Positions 21,154 to 30,534 of a stretch of DNA of 64,000 bases are shown in pieces (within the stretch, counting starts at the first letter, position 1; every line of letters starts with the position of its first letter). The stretch lies in the IMG/VR virus record IMGVR_UViG_3300009034_000014, positions 1-64,000 of that record. One strand, written 5' to 3'. The DNA is from a virus. The position numbers were made by a program, and so were the translations under genes. A model generated the notes under the pieces. It did no database searches. It saw nothing but the letters and a program-made list of their open reading frames with translations, and had not been told where the DNA came from.

Positions 21154-21536
21154 CTCAGCGCCTTGGTGAGCTCGGCGCCAGCGAAGAACACGGCGACCGT
21201 GACGCCAACACCAACGATGAAACCGAGAAGACGATTGAACTCAGACGTTGCATACCATTTCTCCGGTCGGGTTGCCGCCTCCAACTTCGTAGTATAAACC
21301 TTCTCCACTTCGAGAACAAGGTTCTCCTGAATGCGAAGTCGCGCCTCCAACTCTTCGATCTGTAGCTCTAGATCCAGATACTCGGTGAAGCGGCTCTCTG
21401 GCACGAGTATGCCAGAAAATGGCGCGGGCTGTTTCTTCAGTATCGGAGCGTTGTCCTGTGGTGGTGTGGCGAGGTCCTGCGCGAAGATCGGGGCGGAGAG
21501 CAGCAACGCGATCAGGATCATGGCGATCAACTTCAT
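21150..21536 (-). CDS. exported membrane protein of the lysis cassette (128 aa)
   Basis: N-terminal signal peptide MKLIAMILIALLLSAPIFA with a plausible cleavage before QDL, a helical middle (EYLDLELQIEELEARLRIQE) and a C-terminal transmembrane helix (LLGFIVGVGVTVAVFFAGAE). A spanin-like or holin-modulating part is possible but I see no lipobox. Coupled at both ends by overlaps. Confidence 0.55.
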   Translation of the reverse strand: MKLIAMILIALLLSAPIFAQDLATPPQDNAPILKKQPAPFSGILVPESRFTEYLDLELQIEELEARLRIQENLVLEVEKVYTTKLEAATRPEKWYATSEFNRLLGFIVGVGVTVAVFFAGAELTKALR

Positions 21537-21832
21537 CGCGCCCTCCGTCTGTTCGAGAACATGGACAAGGCATGAAGACGTGTTGCCTCATCGGGGATTG
21601 CTTTGATCCCATCCAACTCCTTTCGACGTTGCCGCATTTCTCGGCTGAGCTTTTGGTACTTGGTCTCCGCCGCATCCTTGAGTCTGGCCGCTTCCCTCTT
21701 CGCTTGGACGAAGAGATCGCGCTTGCTCTTCCTCGGGAGAATCCTGGTTAGCAGGTAGAGCCCCGCAGCCAGGATCAAGAGGATCCACAAACCCCAGCGT
21801 CGTACCCAGTCGCAGAAGGAGTTGGCTGCCAT
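21533..21832 (-). CDS. one-TM coiled-coil protein, i-spanin-like (99 aa)
   Basis: The start ATG 21832 overlaps the upstream stop (TGATG). One transmembrane helix near the N-terminus (LWILLILAAGLYLLTRI), then a long basic coiled coil (FVQAKREAARLKDAAETKYQ, KLSREMRQRRKELDG). Inner-membrane spanins have this layout. The assignment rests on topology and neighbours only. Confidence 0.5.
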   Translation of the reverse strand: MAANSFCDWVRRWGLWILLILAAGLYLLTRILPRKSKRDLFVQAKREAARLKDAAETKYQKLSREMRQRRKELDGIKAIPDEATRLHALSMFSNRRRAR

Positions 21833-22425
21833 CAAACCATCCCAGGCTTCTTCTTGTCCGCGTTTCCGGCCGTGAGAAGATTGTGCAGCCCGACCGACGC
21901 CAGCGCGGTGACCGCAGCGAAGACGCCGGCGATCACAGCCTTCCACCATTCGGTTCCTGCGGCGAGCGCGGTGAGGCAAGCCAGGATCCCGCCGAGTCCA
22001 GCCGCGACCCAGGGCTTGTACTTCTTCCACCCCTTCTTCTCAAGCCACGCGTTCAGGGGCTTGAACCGGAGCACGAGCATCAGCAGACCGATCAGGGAAA
22101 TGAATCCAGCGAGCAGACCAACACCGCGGAAATCGGTCACGACCTTCTCCAGCGACTTGAACAGCTCGTCAAGTGTGACTTCTCCCTCTTCTGCCGAACT
22201 GCCCTCTCCGCTCGATTCCGAGCCCTCTGAGGCGTTCCCTTCTCCGGACGGTTCAGCCATCGCAGACGTAGCCTCCGGTTCATCCTGCGTGGCTAGAGCG
22301 AGCATGGCATGTGTTTCTGTGCCTGTGGCGTGCGCAAGATCTGTCGACTCCGCTAAAGCCAGACCGCCGAGAGCGAGAAGTGTGCATAATCCCAGGATCA
22401 GCGCTACGGTTTTTGATTGTCTCAT
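21832..22425 (-). CDS. probable holin with signal peptide (197 aa)
   Basis: Signal sequence (VALILGLCTLLALGGLALA), a Ser/Glu-rich low-complexity segment (EGNASEGSESSGEGSSAEEG), then three transmembrane helices (VGLLAGFISLIGLLMLVLRF, PWVAAGLGGILACLTALAAG, KAVIAGVFAAVTALASVGLH). Immediately downstream of the endolysin gene. Holin by topology and position; the acidic linker is unusual. Confidence 0.55.
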   Translation of the reverse strand: MRQSKTVALILGLCTLLALGGLALAESTDLAHATGTETHAMLALATQDEPEATSAMAEPSGEGNASEGSESSGEGSSAEEGEVTLDELFKSLEKVVTDFRGVGLLAGFISLIGLLMLVLRFKPLNAWLEKKGWKKYKPWVAAGLGGILACLTALAAGTEWWKAVIAGVFAAVTALASVGLHNLLTAGNADKKKPGMV

Positions 22426-22452
22426 GATATGTCTCCTTTTTTTTAAAAGAGG

Positions 22453-23148
22453 TTAAATTCCAGTCGCTAGCTGAAAATGCATGGGATCCAGAATCCGCCA
22501 GCGGCCCCCCCACTTCCAGCCGTGGCGCTCGAAGACATCCACGATGCCGGGGTGGAGGTTGCCGCGTGTGCCCGGCTGGTTCGTCGCTTGGTTGATGTCC
22601 ACAGCCACTCCATACGAGTGCAGGGACAGTCCCCATCGCGGGTCATGGAACTTATGGCGCGGGCACCAGGACCCGAACTGGAGGATATCGCGGTCGAGGC
22701 CCCGCTTCTCGATCTCCACCAGCACCGAGGTCAGGACAGGCTCTAGTTTCTGGTGCAGGAGCTGCCGGCCAACGACCGGGAAGTTGAACTCAGATATGTA
22801 GTCCGCGAAGTTGTTCACGATGCGCACGTACCCGCCTTCGGTATCTTCGAACTCGATGTGGCCGAACTGCTTCTCCACCTCGGCCAGACCGTGAGGAACA
22901 GGTAGCAGTATGTTCTCGTCACGATTCGCCCACGCAGCTACAGCCTCGGTCACAGCACACTCCGTCTTCTCGTCAACGATCCCATCGCAAAAGTAACGCT
23001 CCTGGAACGCGAACACAGCATCACGCGTGCGCCACCCGAACTCGCCGTCCACCAGGTGAGGATAGAACCCTAGAGCCTTGAGGTTCTCCTGCAGCCTGCG
23101 GACGGGCTCGCCGCGACTGCCGATCGTCGCTGGCTTGATCAGGCTCAC
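22453..23148 (-). CDS. endolysin: peptidoglycan-binding + M15 peptidase (231 aa)
   Basis: N-terminal PG_binding_1 domain (GSRGEPVRRLQENLKALGFY, DGEFGWRTRDAVFAFQ) and a C-terminal VanY-like LD/DD-carboxypeptidase. Zinc ligands H177 and D184 in SLHSYGVAVDIN and H224 in DPMHFQ are all present. It would cleave peptide stems of the host wall at lysis. The start codon is GTG 23148, overlapping the upstream stop by GTGA. Next to membrane proteins that form the rest of the cassette. Confidence 0.85.
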   Translation of the reverse strand: MSLIKPATIGSRGEPVRRLQENLKALGFYPHLVDGEFGWRTRDAVFAFQERYFCDGIVDEKTECAVTEAVAAWANRDENILLPVPHGLAEVEKQFGHIEFEDTEGGYVRIVNNFADYISEFNFPVVGRQLLHQKLEPVLTSVLVEIEKRGLDRDILQFGSWCPRHKFHDPRWGLSLHSYGVAVDINQATNQPGTRGNLHPGIVDVFERHGWKWGGRWRILDPMHFQLATGI

Positions 23149-23561
23149 TCTTTCACCTCGCCTTTTTCTTCCGGCTCCGTGGTGTCCAGGAGATTACCAT
23201 CGTTGTCCACAGCCTCGATCTTGTCCGCTTTGAACGACTCTTTCAGCTCGTTCAGATTCATACCCACAGATTCGTCGCCTGGCACCACCTTCAGCTCCGG
23301 AGTCGTCGCGCGTGCTTCCTCAGCCGAGATCAGGATCTGTGCGAACGCGTCGCGCTGGCCACTCATGCGCAATAGCTGCGCCTTCAGCGCTTCAAGCTGC
23401 TGGGCCGATGTCTGTACCTTCTGCTGAGTCTGCGTGACTTGCTGGTTTACCTCGTTGAATTTCTTCAACGCCATGGTCTCCAGCTCGGTCGGTAGCGCGC
23501 GCTTGCCAGCCAGCACTCCTTGCAGGTACTCGTTGATTTCCTTCTCGTTCATTTTCCTCAT
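23145..23561 (-). CDS. coiled-coil hypothetical protein (138 aa)
   Basis: Starts MRKMNEKEINEYLQGVLAGK at ATG 23561, 10 nt after GGAGG; the ATG three codons later is the alternative. The middle is a Gln-rich coiled coil (QVTQTQQKVQTSAQQLEALK). The tail is acidic (TTEPEEKGEVKE). Between fibre and endolysin; could be a fibre chaperone or virion protein. Unproven. Confidence 0.5.
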   Translation of the reverse strand: MRKMNEKEINEYLQGVLAGKRALPTELETMALKKFNEVNQQVTQTQQKVQTSAQQLEALKAQLLRMSGQRDAFAQILISAEEARATTPELKVVPGDESVGMNLNELKESFKADKIEAVDNDGNLLDTTEPEEKGEVKE

Positions 23562-23622
23562 GGGCTTCGTGCCTCCTTTCTCTTGGACTAGATAGTAACA
23601 ATCCTGGATCATGAAAGCAAGA

Positions 23623-26028
23623 TCAAGGCGCGTTCGTAGTCCAGAAAGGCATCCATCTCGTGTCCGTAGCGACAAAGATCTTCAGCCAGCCTATAGAATC
23701 CGCGTTGTTCGCCGTATCCATTTTCACAGTCCCGGTCCCTGATGACACTGCAGATGTTGTTACGCCGGTGAAGGTGACTGATGAACTTGAACCGCTACCG
23801 GGATCGGCAGATACTCGGGCTTGCGAAGCAATCATGTTCCCGGATAGATTCGCATTACCCCACCGATTGCCAGTGGTTCCGAGATCCCCACCGCCGTCAC
23901 TGCCACAGTGCAGATTCCCATATACCAGGAGCGAGGCAAACGCAGTGCCAGAACCGCGGATGAATTTCAGAACGTCGGCGCCAGCTCCCGCAGCATCCGT
24001 CAGCGTTACTAACTTGAGATCCCCACCGCCATCGTCCGTGGTCGTCAACCTCCAGCGGCCCTCGTTTGTGCCTATCCCAGTTTCGAAAGTGATCATATCC
24101 AAGAAGAAGGTATTACCTGAAGATCCTTCTATTATTAGCGGTAGCGCTGAGATCGTCAGTAGCGGGACAAAAAACTGCACATCGTGCACCGTATAGACAT
24201 CTCCTGTATCGCGATGAATGTGTATCGCTGGATTAGAATCACTTTTGTCGTTGTTATATGCGGAGATGATTAGATCCCCAATTGACGCAGCAATGCCCCA
24301 GTTTTCTCTTGCATCCGACTGATCTAATTCCTCTAGGTAGACTCTTGGGACGCCAGAAGTTATGCGTGCGCGAATCTCCTGCCCGATTATCTCTCCCCAC
24401 GGTCGATCGCTGGCTCCCAATGAATAGTTGCCTCCACCAGCTACGCGTTCTACGATGGACTGCGCGAACAGCGAGTCGTTGAGGTAAGTCGGTTCGTAAA
24501 TATCGATCTGCGTTACTGCTGTTGCCGTTCCGCGCGTAACTTTCATGAATACTGAACCAGTGGCACCGATGTCTGTGAGTGTCGTGAATTCCAGATCATC
24601 ACCGGTATCCACGCGAATTGCCCAGAGCTTCTCATTGGATGCCGCGCCCGTATCGTAGATTTGAATCGTCGGCGCCGCGCTTCGTACGGATAACTTCTCG
24701 CCGTAAATCGCCTGGAAGAGATCTGTCGTTGATCCAATATCCACTGAACCGATGGGCAGCAGATTTCCAGTCATACCCATGCTGCCCGTTACCTTCAGCG
24801 CATTGGTTCCATCATAAGCACCACCTATTCCGATCCGGCCCGTATCGCCGTCTATAGCGAAGGCCGTAGCGACTCCACCATCGGTGCTGTGCGTCCACTC
24901 GCCTTGAATAGCGTGCGTATCCGTGTCCGCATCGCCCGCCGTGAGGTTATCTGTGATGGTCTCGGACGAATTAACCTGTACCACGTCCTCCTGCGTGGTC
25001 GTGCCTTTTACCGTCAAGTCACCTTCCATGGTGACATCCCCGGCTTCGTTGACCTTGAACATAACGCCGGTCCCGAGCTTCGTGACTCGGATCTGATCAA
25101 CTCCGGACTCACCGGCAAGTGCTTGCACGTCAATTTTGAGCCTGTCTGGAGGAACGCTTTCATACCTTGTGATCTGTGTTAGATCGGAAAGCGGGATGGC
25201 CATGAGATTTTGTTCCGTGGTGTCGAATGTAGACGGTGGGTTGCCAGCCCCAGCCCCGGTCACATTCCCGACGTAACACCATGCGGGTAAAGTCCTCAGA
25301 TCCGTGCCACGGCTTACGCGCGGGCCGATCAGAACCACTACGTAGTCCCCCGTGGTTGTCGATGGTGAGTCCTGTCCGAAATCACCAGCGCCGCCCGTGG
25401 CCCACGTAGTGGTAGTAATCTTGTTATCCGTAGCGTCCCAGACCACGGTGCAGATCTCCAGGGCCTTGGCGTAGACTACCGCGGATTTCTCCAGCACTTT
25501 CTTGTACACCGCGACTTTCCGCCCCGCATTGGATATGTTTGGCGTACCATCCTCCGTAACGCGGTTGACCTTGAACGTCATCGTCCCGTTTAAGTTGTCT
25601 ACAACACCGTCTGGCGTGCCCTCCCAGCCAACAACCTCCTCCATTCGATCCCAGTGCGGCACTCCGTCCGCTGGTGAGACAGCGAGGCTCTCGGGTAGTA
25701 TCTCTGCCTTCATACCAACGTGGTAAGTCACAGTGACTTGGTTCTCAAACTTGATATCCACGAAATCAGCGGAACGCGCATCGAGATCCAGGAAGTTGCC
25801 TGCACCATCGATCCCCACGATCCCCTTGCCCGAAAATCCGGAGATATCGAATTCATCCGCCCCGCTCGCTATGAGAGTAAGCGCGTCGAAGACACCAGAG
25901 CTGGCGAAGACGGAAGCCACGATGTCTTTATCGTGGTTGCGCAGGAAGTCCAGGAACTCGGTTTTGAACCGGTCAACGCCAAGAATTCGATTGACCGAGA
26001 GGTTCACGTACTTGTCAGCGGTAGCCAT
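23623..26028 (-). CDS. tail fibre / receptor-binding protein (801 aa)
   Basis: The start ATG 26028 (MATADKYVNLSVNRILGVDR) follows GGAGTGAG. After a globular N-terminal part, the protein is strand-rich with repeated motifs typical of trimeric fibres and spikes (GRIGIGGAYDGTNALKVTG, SVDIGSTTDLFQAIYGEKL, GGDLGTTGNRWGNANLSG). Last of the baseplate-proximal structural genes, where host-recognition proteins usually lie. Receptor unknown; no depolymerase motif seen. Confidence 0.65.
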   Translation of the reverse strand: MATADKYVNLSVNRILGVDRFKTEFLDFLRNHDKDIVASVFASSGVFDALTLIASGADEFDISGFSGKGIVGIDGAGNFLDLDARSADFVDIKFENQVTVTYHVGMKAEILPESLAVSPADGVPHWDRMEEVVGWEGTPDGVVDNLNGTMTFKVNRVTEDGTPNISNAGRKVAVYKKVLEKSAVVYAKALEICTVVWDATDNKITTTTWATGGAGDFGQDSPSTTTGDYVVVLIGPRVSRGTDLRTLPAWCYVGNVTGAGAGNPPSTFDTTEQNLMAIPLSDLTQITRYESVPPDRLKIDVQALAGESGVDQIRVTKLGTGVMFKVNEAGDVTMEGDLTVKGTTTQEDVVQVNSSETITDNLTAGDADTDTHAIQGEWTHSTDGGVATAFAIDGDTGRIGIGGAYDGTNALKVTGSMGMTGNLLPIGSVDIGSTTDLFQAIYGEKLSVRSAAPTIQIYDTGAASNEKLWAIRVDTGDDLEFTTLTDIGATGSVFMKVTRGTATAVTQIDIYEPTYLNDSLFAQSIVERVAGGGNYSLGASDRPWGEIIGQEIRARITSGVPRVYLEELDQSDARENWGIAASIGDLIISAYNNDKSDSNPAIHIHRDTGDVYTVHDVQFFVPLLTISALPLIIEGSSGNTFFLDMITFETGIGTNEGRWRLTTTDDGGGDLKLVTLTDAAGAGADVLKFIRGSGTAFASLLVYGNLHCGSDGGGDLGTTGNRWGNANLSGNMIASQARVSADPGSGSSSSVTFTGVTTSAVSSGTGTVKMDTANNADSIGWLKIFVATDTRWMPFWTTNAP

Positions 26029-26046
26029 TATTCTCACTCCTCAAAG

Positions 26047-27225
26047 CTAGTAGTTGATTTCCACCGTCTCGGTCTCCACCGGAAGACCAAGGACCTCGAT
26101 CTCATCGAACTCTGCCTTTACAGTCCCGCCGTAGGGACCCACTGAGCCCTTTGTCCACGTTGCGTCCGTCGTGTTGATCAATTCCATTCCGTTCCAATAG
26201 ACCACGATCCTGTTCGTTGCGCCCCCGGGTGAGCCCTCGGGCGAGATCTGAATACGCAGGCCATACCAAACATTTTCTTGCAGTGCGTAGGGCATGCCGC
26301 TGAAGTCGTAGGTAACGAGCGTCGCTGGCGTTCCGCCAGTCAGCTTATAGAGACGTAGCCGATTCTGTGCAACATTCAGCGCGGCATAGTACCCATCTTT
26401 CAGCGTTGCGTCTAAGTAGAACAGAAGCCCGAAGTCTCCAGCGGTGCCAATACAGCGTGTCCGAGTGAACGCGACGTAACTGTCCCAGTCAGCACTACCA
26501 GCGACATTCGCTGCCAGATACTGCTCTTGCGTTGCGTTCTGCAGCTTCAGTGCGCCGTCTGCGACGATGGGCGAATCGCCTACCACGGAATCCCACTGGC
26601 TCCAATCGCCTAGGATGTTGAATAAATCCAGGAGTGCAAGATACACGATCCTGTAGCGCTCCCCGCACGGACGCATGAGGTTCAGGATGTCTTTAACCAT
26701 CGTTCGGTCGGCAGTGCCTGTGTCCACGATGCGCACATTAGACCAGTACTCCCGACCCTCGGTCGGACCCGGGAAGTACACCATCCACGGATCGCGGCCC
26801 TGATGTTCTTCCGAAAGTATCGTCTCGTTCGTCACCCACCGGAAGTCAAACCAGTTCCAGATCCGGCTACGACCCGGCACAAGCAGGCTCACCACGCGGA
26901 TGATCGAGTCCTCGGTACTCCGCGCTTTCCAGATGGGAATCGATGCGGCGATCAGTCTTCGCAGAGTCTCCGCGTCCATTTCGGCAGTTATCCCGTCCAG
27001 ATCTGGCGTCCAGCCGACAATCAGCTTCAGGTACTTGAGGTAATCGTCCGGGCAGTCGGTCACGGACCACAGATTCTTTATCGACTCAATCTTGTCGATG
27101 ATCGTCTGCCAGACTGCCTGCCCGCCTTGCAGGAGACGGCGGACGAACTCGTTGCCCTTCTGCACGTCCTGATCCCTGATCGGTTTGATCAGGAAATCAT
27201 ACATATCGAGATCCAAGGTCGGCAT
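26047..27225 (-). CDS. P2 gpI-like baseplate protein with C-terminal LamG-like domain (392 aa)
   Basis: The N-terminal ~190 residues (LYDFLIKPIRDQ-type start; CPDDYLKYLKLIVGWTPDLD; RRLIAASIPIWKARSTEDSI) match tail protein I, which links wedge and fibres. The C-terminal ~190 residues (WSQWDSVVGDSPIVADGALK, NRIVVYWNGMELINTTDATW) form a concanavalin/LamG-like beta sandwich, often carbohydrate-binding. The gene follows the gpJ-like protein as in P2. Confidence 0.7.
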   Translation of the reverse strand: MPTLDLDMYDFLIKPIRDQDVQKGNEFVRRLLQGGQAVWQTIIDKIESIKNLWSVTDCPDDYLKYLKLIVGWTPDLDGITAEMDAETLRRLIAASIPIWKARSTEDSIIRVVSLLVPGRSRIWNWFDFRWVTNETILSEEHQGRDPWMVYFPGPTEGREYWSNVRIVDTGTADRTMVKDILNLMRPCGERYRIVYLALLDLFNILGDWSQWDSVVGDSPIVADGALKLQNATQEQYLAANVAGSADWDSYVAFTRTRCIGTAGDFGLLFYLDATLKDGYYAALNVAQNRLRLYKLTGGTPATLVTYDFSGMPYALQENVWYGLRIQISPEGSPGGATNRIVVYWNGMELINTTDATWTKGSVGPYGGTVKAEFDEIEVLGLPVETETVEINY

Positions 27226-27229
27226 CTTA

Positions 27230-29800
27230 TTAGCTCACTATAGTGATGCTTACCGTTCCAAGCTTCGGCAGCTCTCTGGCCGCGAGAACAACATCCGAGG
27301 CCGGGGCAGTGAGAACAACTTTCGTTATATCTTCGTCCGCCTCGAATATCTCATGGCTTATGCGGGACACAGGCACATCGGCGCCGAACTCCCACTCCCA
27401 GCTTACCCCGTCTTCCTTAAGCGCCTCGGGCTGGATCACCGTCGCCAGCCTCGCTTCGATAGCGGCAGCCGCGACCTCACCATAGACGGTAGCGGTTATA
27501 TCGATCGTTTTCGGCACGAAGTTCACGGCCGTGACTTCCTGGTTCGCTACAAGATGCTTTTCCTTCACGGGATATGAATAGGGATCTCCGTTGAAGTGCT
27601 CTTCGATCTCCGCGAGCTGAGAAGCGGTAGCCTGCGCGCCGCCCTTCGCGACAACAACCAACTCAATCGTCTTCGGTCCGAAACCTTCTTCTATAGCTTT
27701 CGCGCGAGAGAACGGCTTTGACCCGGCCGCGTCGACGTAGCTCTTCGCCAAGGTCTCTACGTCACTTGGCCCAAGTGCGATGTCCTTGACCCTCAGTGTA
27801 GCCGGTCCAGCGATCTTCGCCTGCTCCAGGCTCGCCTCGTCCGCGCCTTCCGCCTTCGACCACCCAGAGGCGGGGCGCGGGTTCCAGATCCTGTTCACGT
27901 ACGTGAGACTAGTTTTGTCCACGGTGATCGTATCCGCACCGACATTGCCATCGAGGTCCGCACCATAACGATAGTCAGCCGCAACGTTGTCAACGCCCAC
28001 GGGTGGGATCTTGCCCTTGATTCCGTCACCGGTCACGACCGTAGCCCGATCATCTTCACCGATTTCCACGATGCAATGTTTGTCCGTTGGAGCAGAGAAC
28101 AAGAAGTTGTCCACCTCCGCCCACAGCTCTCCTTCTACCTCGAACTCCATTGTGCCCGAGATGTAGTTGTCCCTCGTGGTCTCGAATCGCTGGTCTGCTG
28201 TCCCGTCCGATGACGCTAGAGGATCGTCGCTCTGCGTGCGGCCCTGGGTAGAAGTTGCCAGAGCGTACTGCTTGCCCTGGTCAAGCCGGCCGTACTGGAA
28301 GGTGGGGAGATCCACAACTGCGTCCACGCTTATTACCCTATAGCGCAACCATTGGGCATCGACTCCGTTCACGGTACCGATTTTCCAATCGCGAGTTAGC
28401 GTCTGCGGGAGAGAGAACTCGACGTTACCGTCCTGGGAGAGCAGCGCCGATCCGTCAACAAGATCCTGAACCTCCTCCCAATCGCTTCCCACTGTGTAGT
28501 CAGAAGTAACAGTGCTCGGCGTTGTCTGCCCGAGATAGGAATCTACCACGCAGTAATTCTTCGCCACAGAAAAACCGCTACCGCTAGGAATACCGAAAGC
28601 ACTTTCAACATCCGAGTATGCCGCTGAGACATTCAAGCGTACACGAATCTGCGTTCCGCTCTTAACAGCGCTGCCGAGATAGTCGGTAAGATCGAAAAGG
28701 AGCTTCCCCGCCGATGGCACATCGATCTTCACTTCCGTCGGTTCCGTTTTATCGAAGTTCCCGTCGTAGTACTCCCAGATACCCTTGATACCATCGGTAC
28801 CACCGGACATGCCCGCTACTGTAAAATTCACATTAGTCACGTTCTCGGTGACCGCCTTGTTGCCCTCAGTGCCGAAATTGTCATGCGTCAGTGTAACCAC
28901 GTTACCGGAACCGCTCGCTGTAATGAGTAGACTGGCACCAACACCGTTGATTGCCGTCCTGACCGTGGTGGCAACCTCGCTCGAAGTGGTATCACCGGAT
29001 ATGTCCACCTCGATGTTCGTCGAATTGTAACCGCCCGGAGGTGTGTAAATGCCAGTCACATTGAACCAGAAATTAACAGCCGGGTTCGTGCCGTCGTCCA
29101 GCGTGAAGTAGTCGCCATCGCCCATCCAACTCTGGATAATGCAGTTTATAGTTCCGGTTGGCTTCGTGCCAGCCATGGGCGTCGTGAACCACAGCCCGAG
29201 CTTATCCCACATGATGTGCTTGTGGCCGAAGTAGATCGCGTCCTTCGTAGCCACCGCACCGGTCCACGGTGTCCAGTCGTCGGCTGGTGTCGTCTGTGAG
29301 TTTGCCTTGTCCGTGTAGTCCGTGTACGTCGATCCCTCCAGACCGAATACGTAGGAGAATTGATCCGTGCGGTCGATTGTCACCGCCGTGGGCCGCTCGA
29401 AGATCACTGGATCAACGCCGGTCTCCCGCTCGGTGGAAGTGAGTGCGCCCTCTGGAATCAACTCGTATGCGGAGGTAAAGACCTTGCTGAGTTCGTAGAC
29501 GATATCCGCTGAGGCCGGGCTCGCGGTTGCCAGCTCGTAGTCGATGAGACGGAGCATGTTCCTCACGCTTTCCGTTAACTGCGCGGTTGGAAGCGTGGCT
29601 TCATTGGCCACCAGATCCAGAAGGCAGTTGTTGATGTGCCCGACCAGAGCCTGCATGCGCAGGAACTGCATGAAGGGATCGTACTCGCTCTCATCCGTGT
29701 GCTCCGGTAAATTCTGTCTCTTATAGGTGGTCAGCGCATCAAGGATTTTCGCGTAGTAGAAAGCGGAAAATTCAAAATCTGGGATCTGTATGGTTGTCAT
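27230..29800 (-). CDS. baseplate J-like protein with inserted beta domain (856 aa)
   Basis: N-terminal helical part (YYAKILDALTTYKRQNLPEH) and a typical gpJ core with LEQAKIAGPATLRVKDIALG, VETLAKSYVDAAGSKPFSRA and the C-terminal AIEARLATVIQPEALKEDGV. Around residues 230-330 sits an inserted domain (DDGTNPAVNFWFNVTG ... VDISGDTTSSEVATTVRTAI) that is also present in the connector protein at 43971-45071. Forms the baseplate wedge. ATG 29800 follows GGAG. Confidence 0.8.
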   Translation of the reverse strand: MTTIQIPDFEFSAFYYAKILDALTTYKRQNLPEHTDESEYDPFMQFLRMQALVGHINNCLLDLVANEATLPTAQLTESVRNMLRLIDYELATASPASADIVYELSKVFTSAYELIPEGALTSTERETGVDPVIFERPTAVTIDRTDQFSYVFGLEGSTYTDYTDKANSQTTPADDWTPWTGAVATKDAIYFGHKHIMWDKLGLWFTTPMAGTKPTGTINCIIQSWMGDGDYFTLDDGTNPAVNFWFNVTGIYTPPGGYNSTNIEVDISGDTTSSEVATTVRTAINGVGASLLITASGSGNVVTLTHDNFGTEGNKAVTENVTNVNFTVAGMSGGTDGIKGIWEYYDGNFDKTEPTEVKIDVPSAGKLLFDLTDYLGSAVKSGTQIRVRLNVSAAYSDVESAFGIPSGSGFSVAKNYCVVDSYLGQTTPSTVTSDYTVGSDWEEVQDLVDGSALLSQDGNVEFSLPQTLTRDWKIGTVNGVDAQWLRYRVISVDAVVDLPTFQYGRLDQGKQYALATSTQGRTQSDDPLASSDGTADQRFETTRDNYISGTMEFEVEGELWAEVDNFLFSAPTDKHCIVEIGEDDRATVVTGDGIKGKIPPVGVDNVAADYRYGADLDGNVGADTITVDKTSLTYVNRIWNPRPASGWSKAEGADEASLEQAKIAGPATLRVKDIALGPSDVETLAKSYVDAAGSKPFSRAKAIEEGFGPKTIELVVVAKGGAQATASQLAEIEEHFNGDPYSYPVKEKHLVANQEVTAVNFVPKTIDITATVYGEVAAAAIEARLATVIQPEALKEDGVSWEWEFGADVPVSRISHEIFEADEDITKVVLTAPASDVVLAARELPKLGTVSITIVS

Positions 29801-29814
29801 GGGGATAGCTCCTT

Positions 29815-30186
29815 CTACTTGCTCGTAAACGTCCGCGCAAACGGGCGATCCTCATCGCTCTCGATATCGTGGTAAATGAATTCCAACGTCAGTTCGCCTT
29901 CGTCCGTAGTCCAGCGGAGAGTATCCGTCAGAAGCCGGAAGCGGTGCAGCGCTTCAAAGCGGTCGAAGATGGATCTAACTTTCCGCAGGATTCTGGCCCG
30001 TGAAATGGGATCGCTGATGTCGAATATCATATCCACGCCGAGCCCGATATCCTGCTGAAAAGCGTGGTCGTTGTCGCAGTCGGAGAGCGCTGCCATGATA
30101 ACCTGCTTGTTATCGTCTTCTCCCTCCACCATCGCCGCCCCGCCCATCGAGTCAACACCCACCGGAAGTTTCAGACCCTTGGCCAT
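29815..30186 (-). CDS. gp25/gpW-like baseplate wedge protein (123 aa)
   Basis: Contains AALSDCDNDHAFQQDIGLGV and RKVRSIFDRFEALHRFRLLT, the pattern of T4 gp25 / P2 gpW wedge initiators with the conserved core of helices and a C-terminal beta hairpin (LRWTTDEGELTLEFIYHDIE). It precedes gpJ as in P2 (V-W-J-I order). Confidence 0.7.
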   Translation of the reverse strand: MAKGLKLPVGVDSMGGAAMVEGEDDNKQVIMAALSDCDNDHAFQQDIGLGVDMIFDISDPISRARILRKVRSIFDRFEALHRFRLLTDTLRWTTDEGELTLEFIYHDIESDEDRPFARTFTSK

Positions 30187-30203
30187 TGATCAGCACCTCT
30201 CTC

Positions 30204-30530
30204 TCAATCCAGCGCACACGGTGGAATGAGTGGCAATGCGGGCAGCGCGGGCACAGCCGGTACCCCGGGCGGTATCGGGATCGGAAGTTTCAAAGTCGGT
30301 AGTGGGGGCACCACCAGCACATCCGGAAGCTGGGGAAGTGCGGGCAACTTTGGTATCGCCGGAATACCTGGTGGTACAGGAAACGGAAGTTTCAGCGGAG
30401 GCAGTGGAGGCACTACCAGCACATCTGGAAGCTTGGGTAGCGGCGGTAGCTTCGGAATCGCGGGCACGCCCGGAGGTATGGGGAAAGGCAGCTTCGGAAT
30501 CGGTATCTCTGGGAATATGCATTTGCTCAT
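30204..30530 (-). CDS. proline-rich tandem-repeat protein between spike and wedge genes (108 aa)
   Basis: Almost entirely built from a ~34-residue unit: LPFPIPPGVPAIPKLPPLP, then KLPDVLVVPPLPPLK, repeated about 2.7 times. One Cys is near each end (residues 4 and 104). ATG 30530 lies just after the spike gene's stop with only a weak GAGA site. Proline density implies an extended polyproline rod. By position (spike, this protein, gp25) it may form or decorate the tail tip. The antisense Gly/Ser-rich frame has no ribosome site. Confidence 0.55.
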   Translation of the reverse strand: MSKCIFPEIPIPKLPFPIPPGVPAIPKLPPLPKLPDVLVVPPLPPLKLPFPVPPGIPAIPKLPALPQLPDVLVVPPLPTLKLPIPIPPGVPAVPALPALPLIPPCALD

Positions 30531-30534
30531 AGTC

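Noticed and set aside
30230-30532. Plus-strand and alternative-frame minus ORFs over the proline-rich gene
   Set aside because: They are repeat-driven shadows; the chosen frame has the regular repeat and fits the gene order. The choice is the least certain among structural genes.
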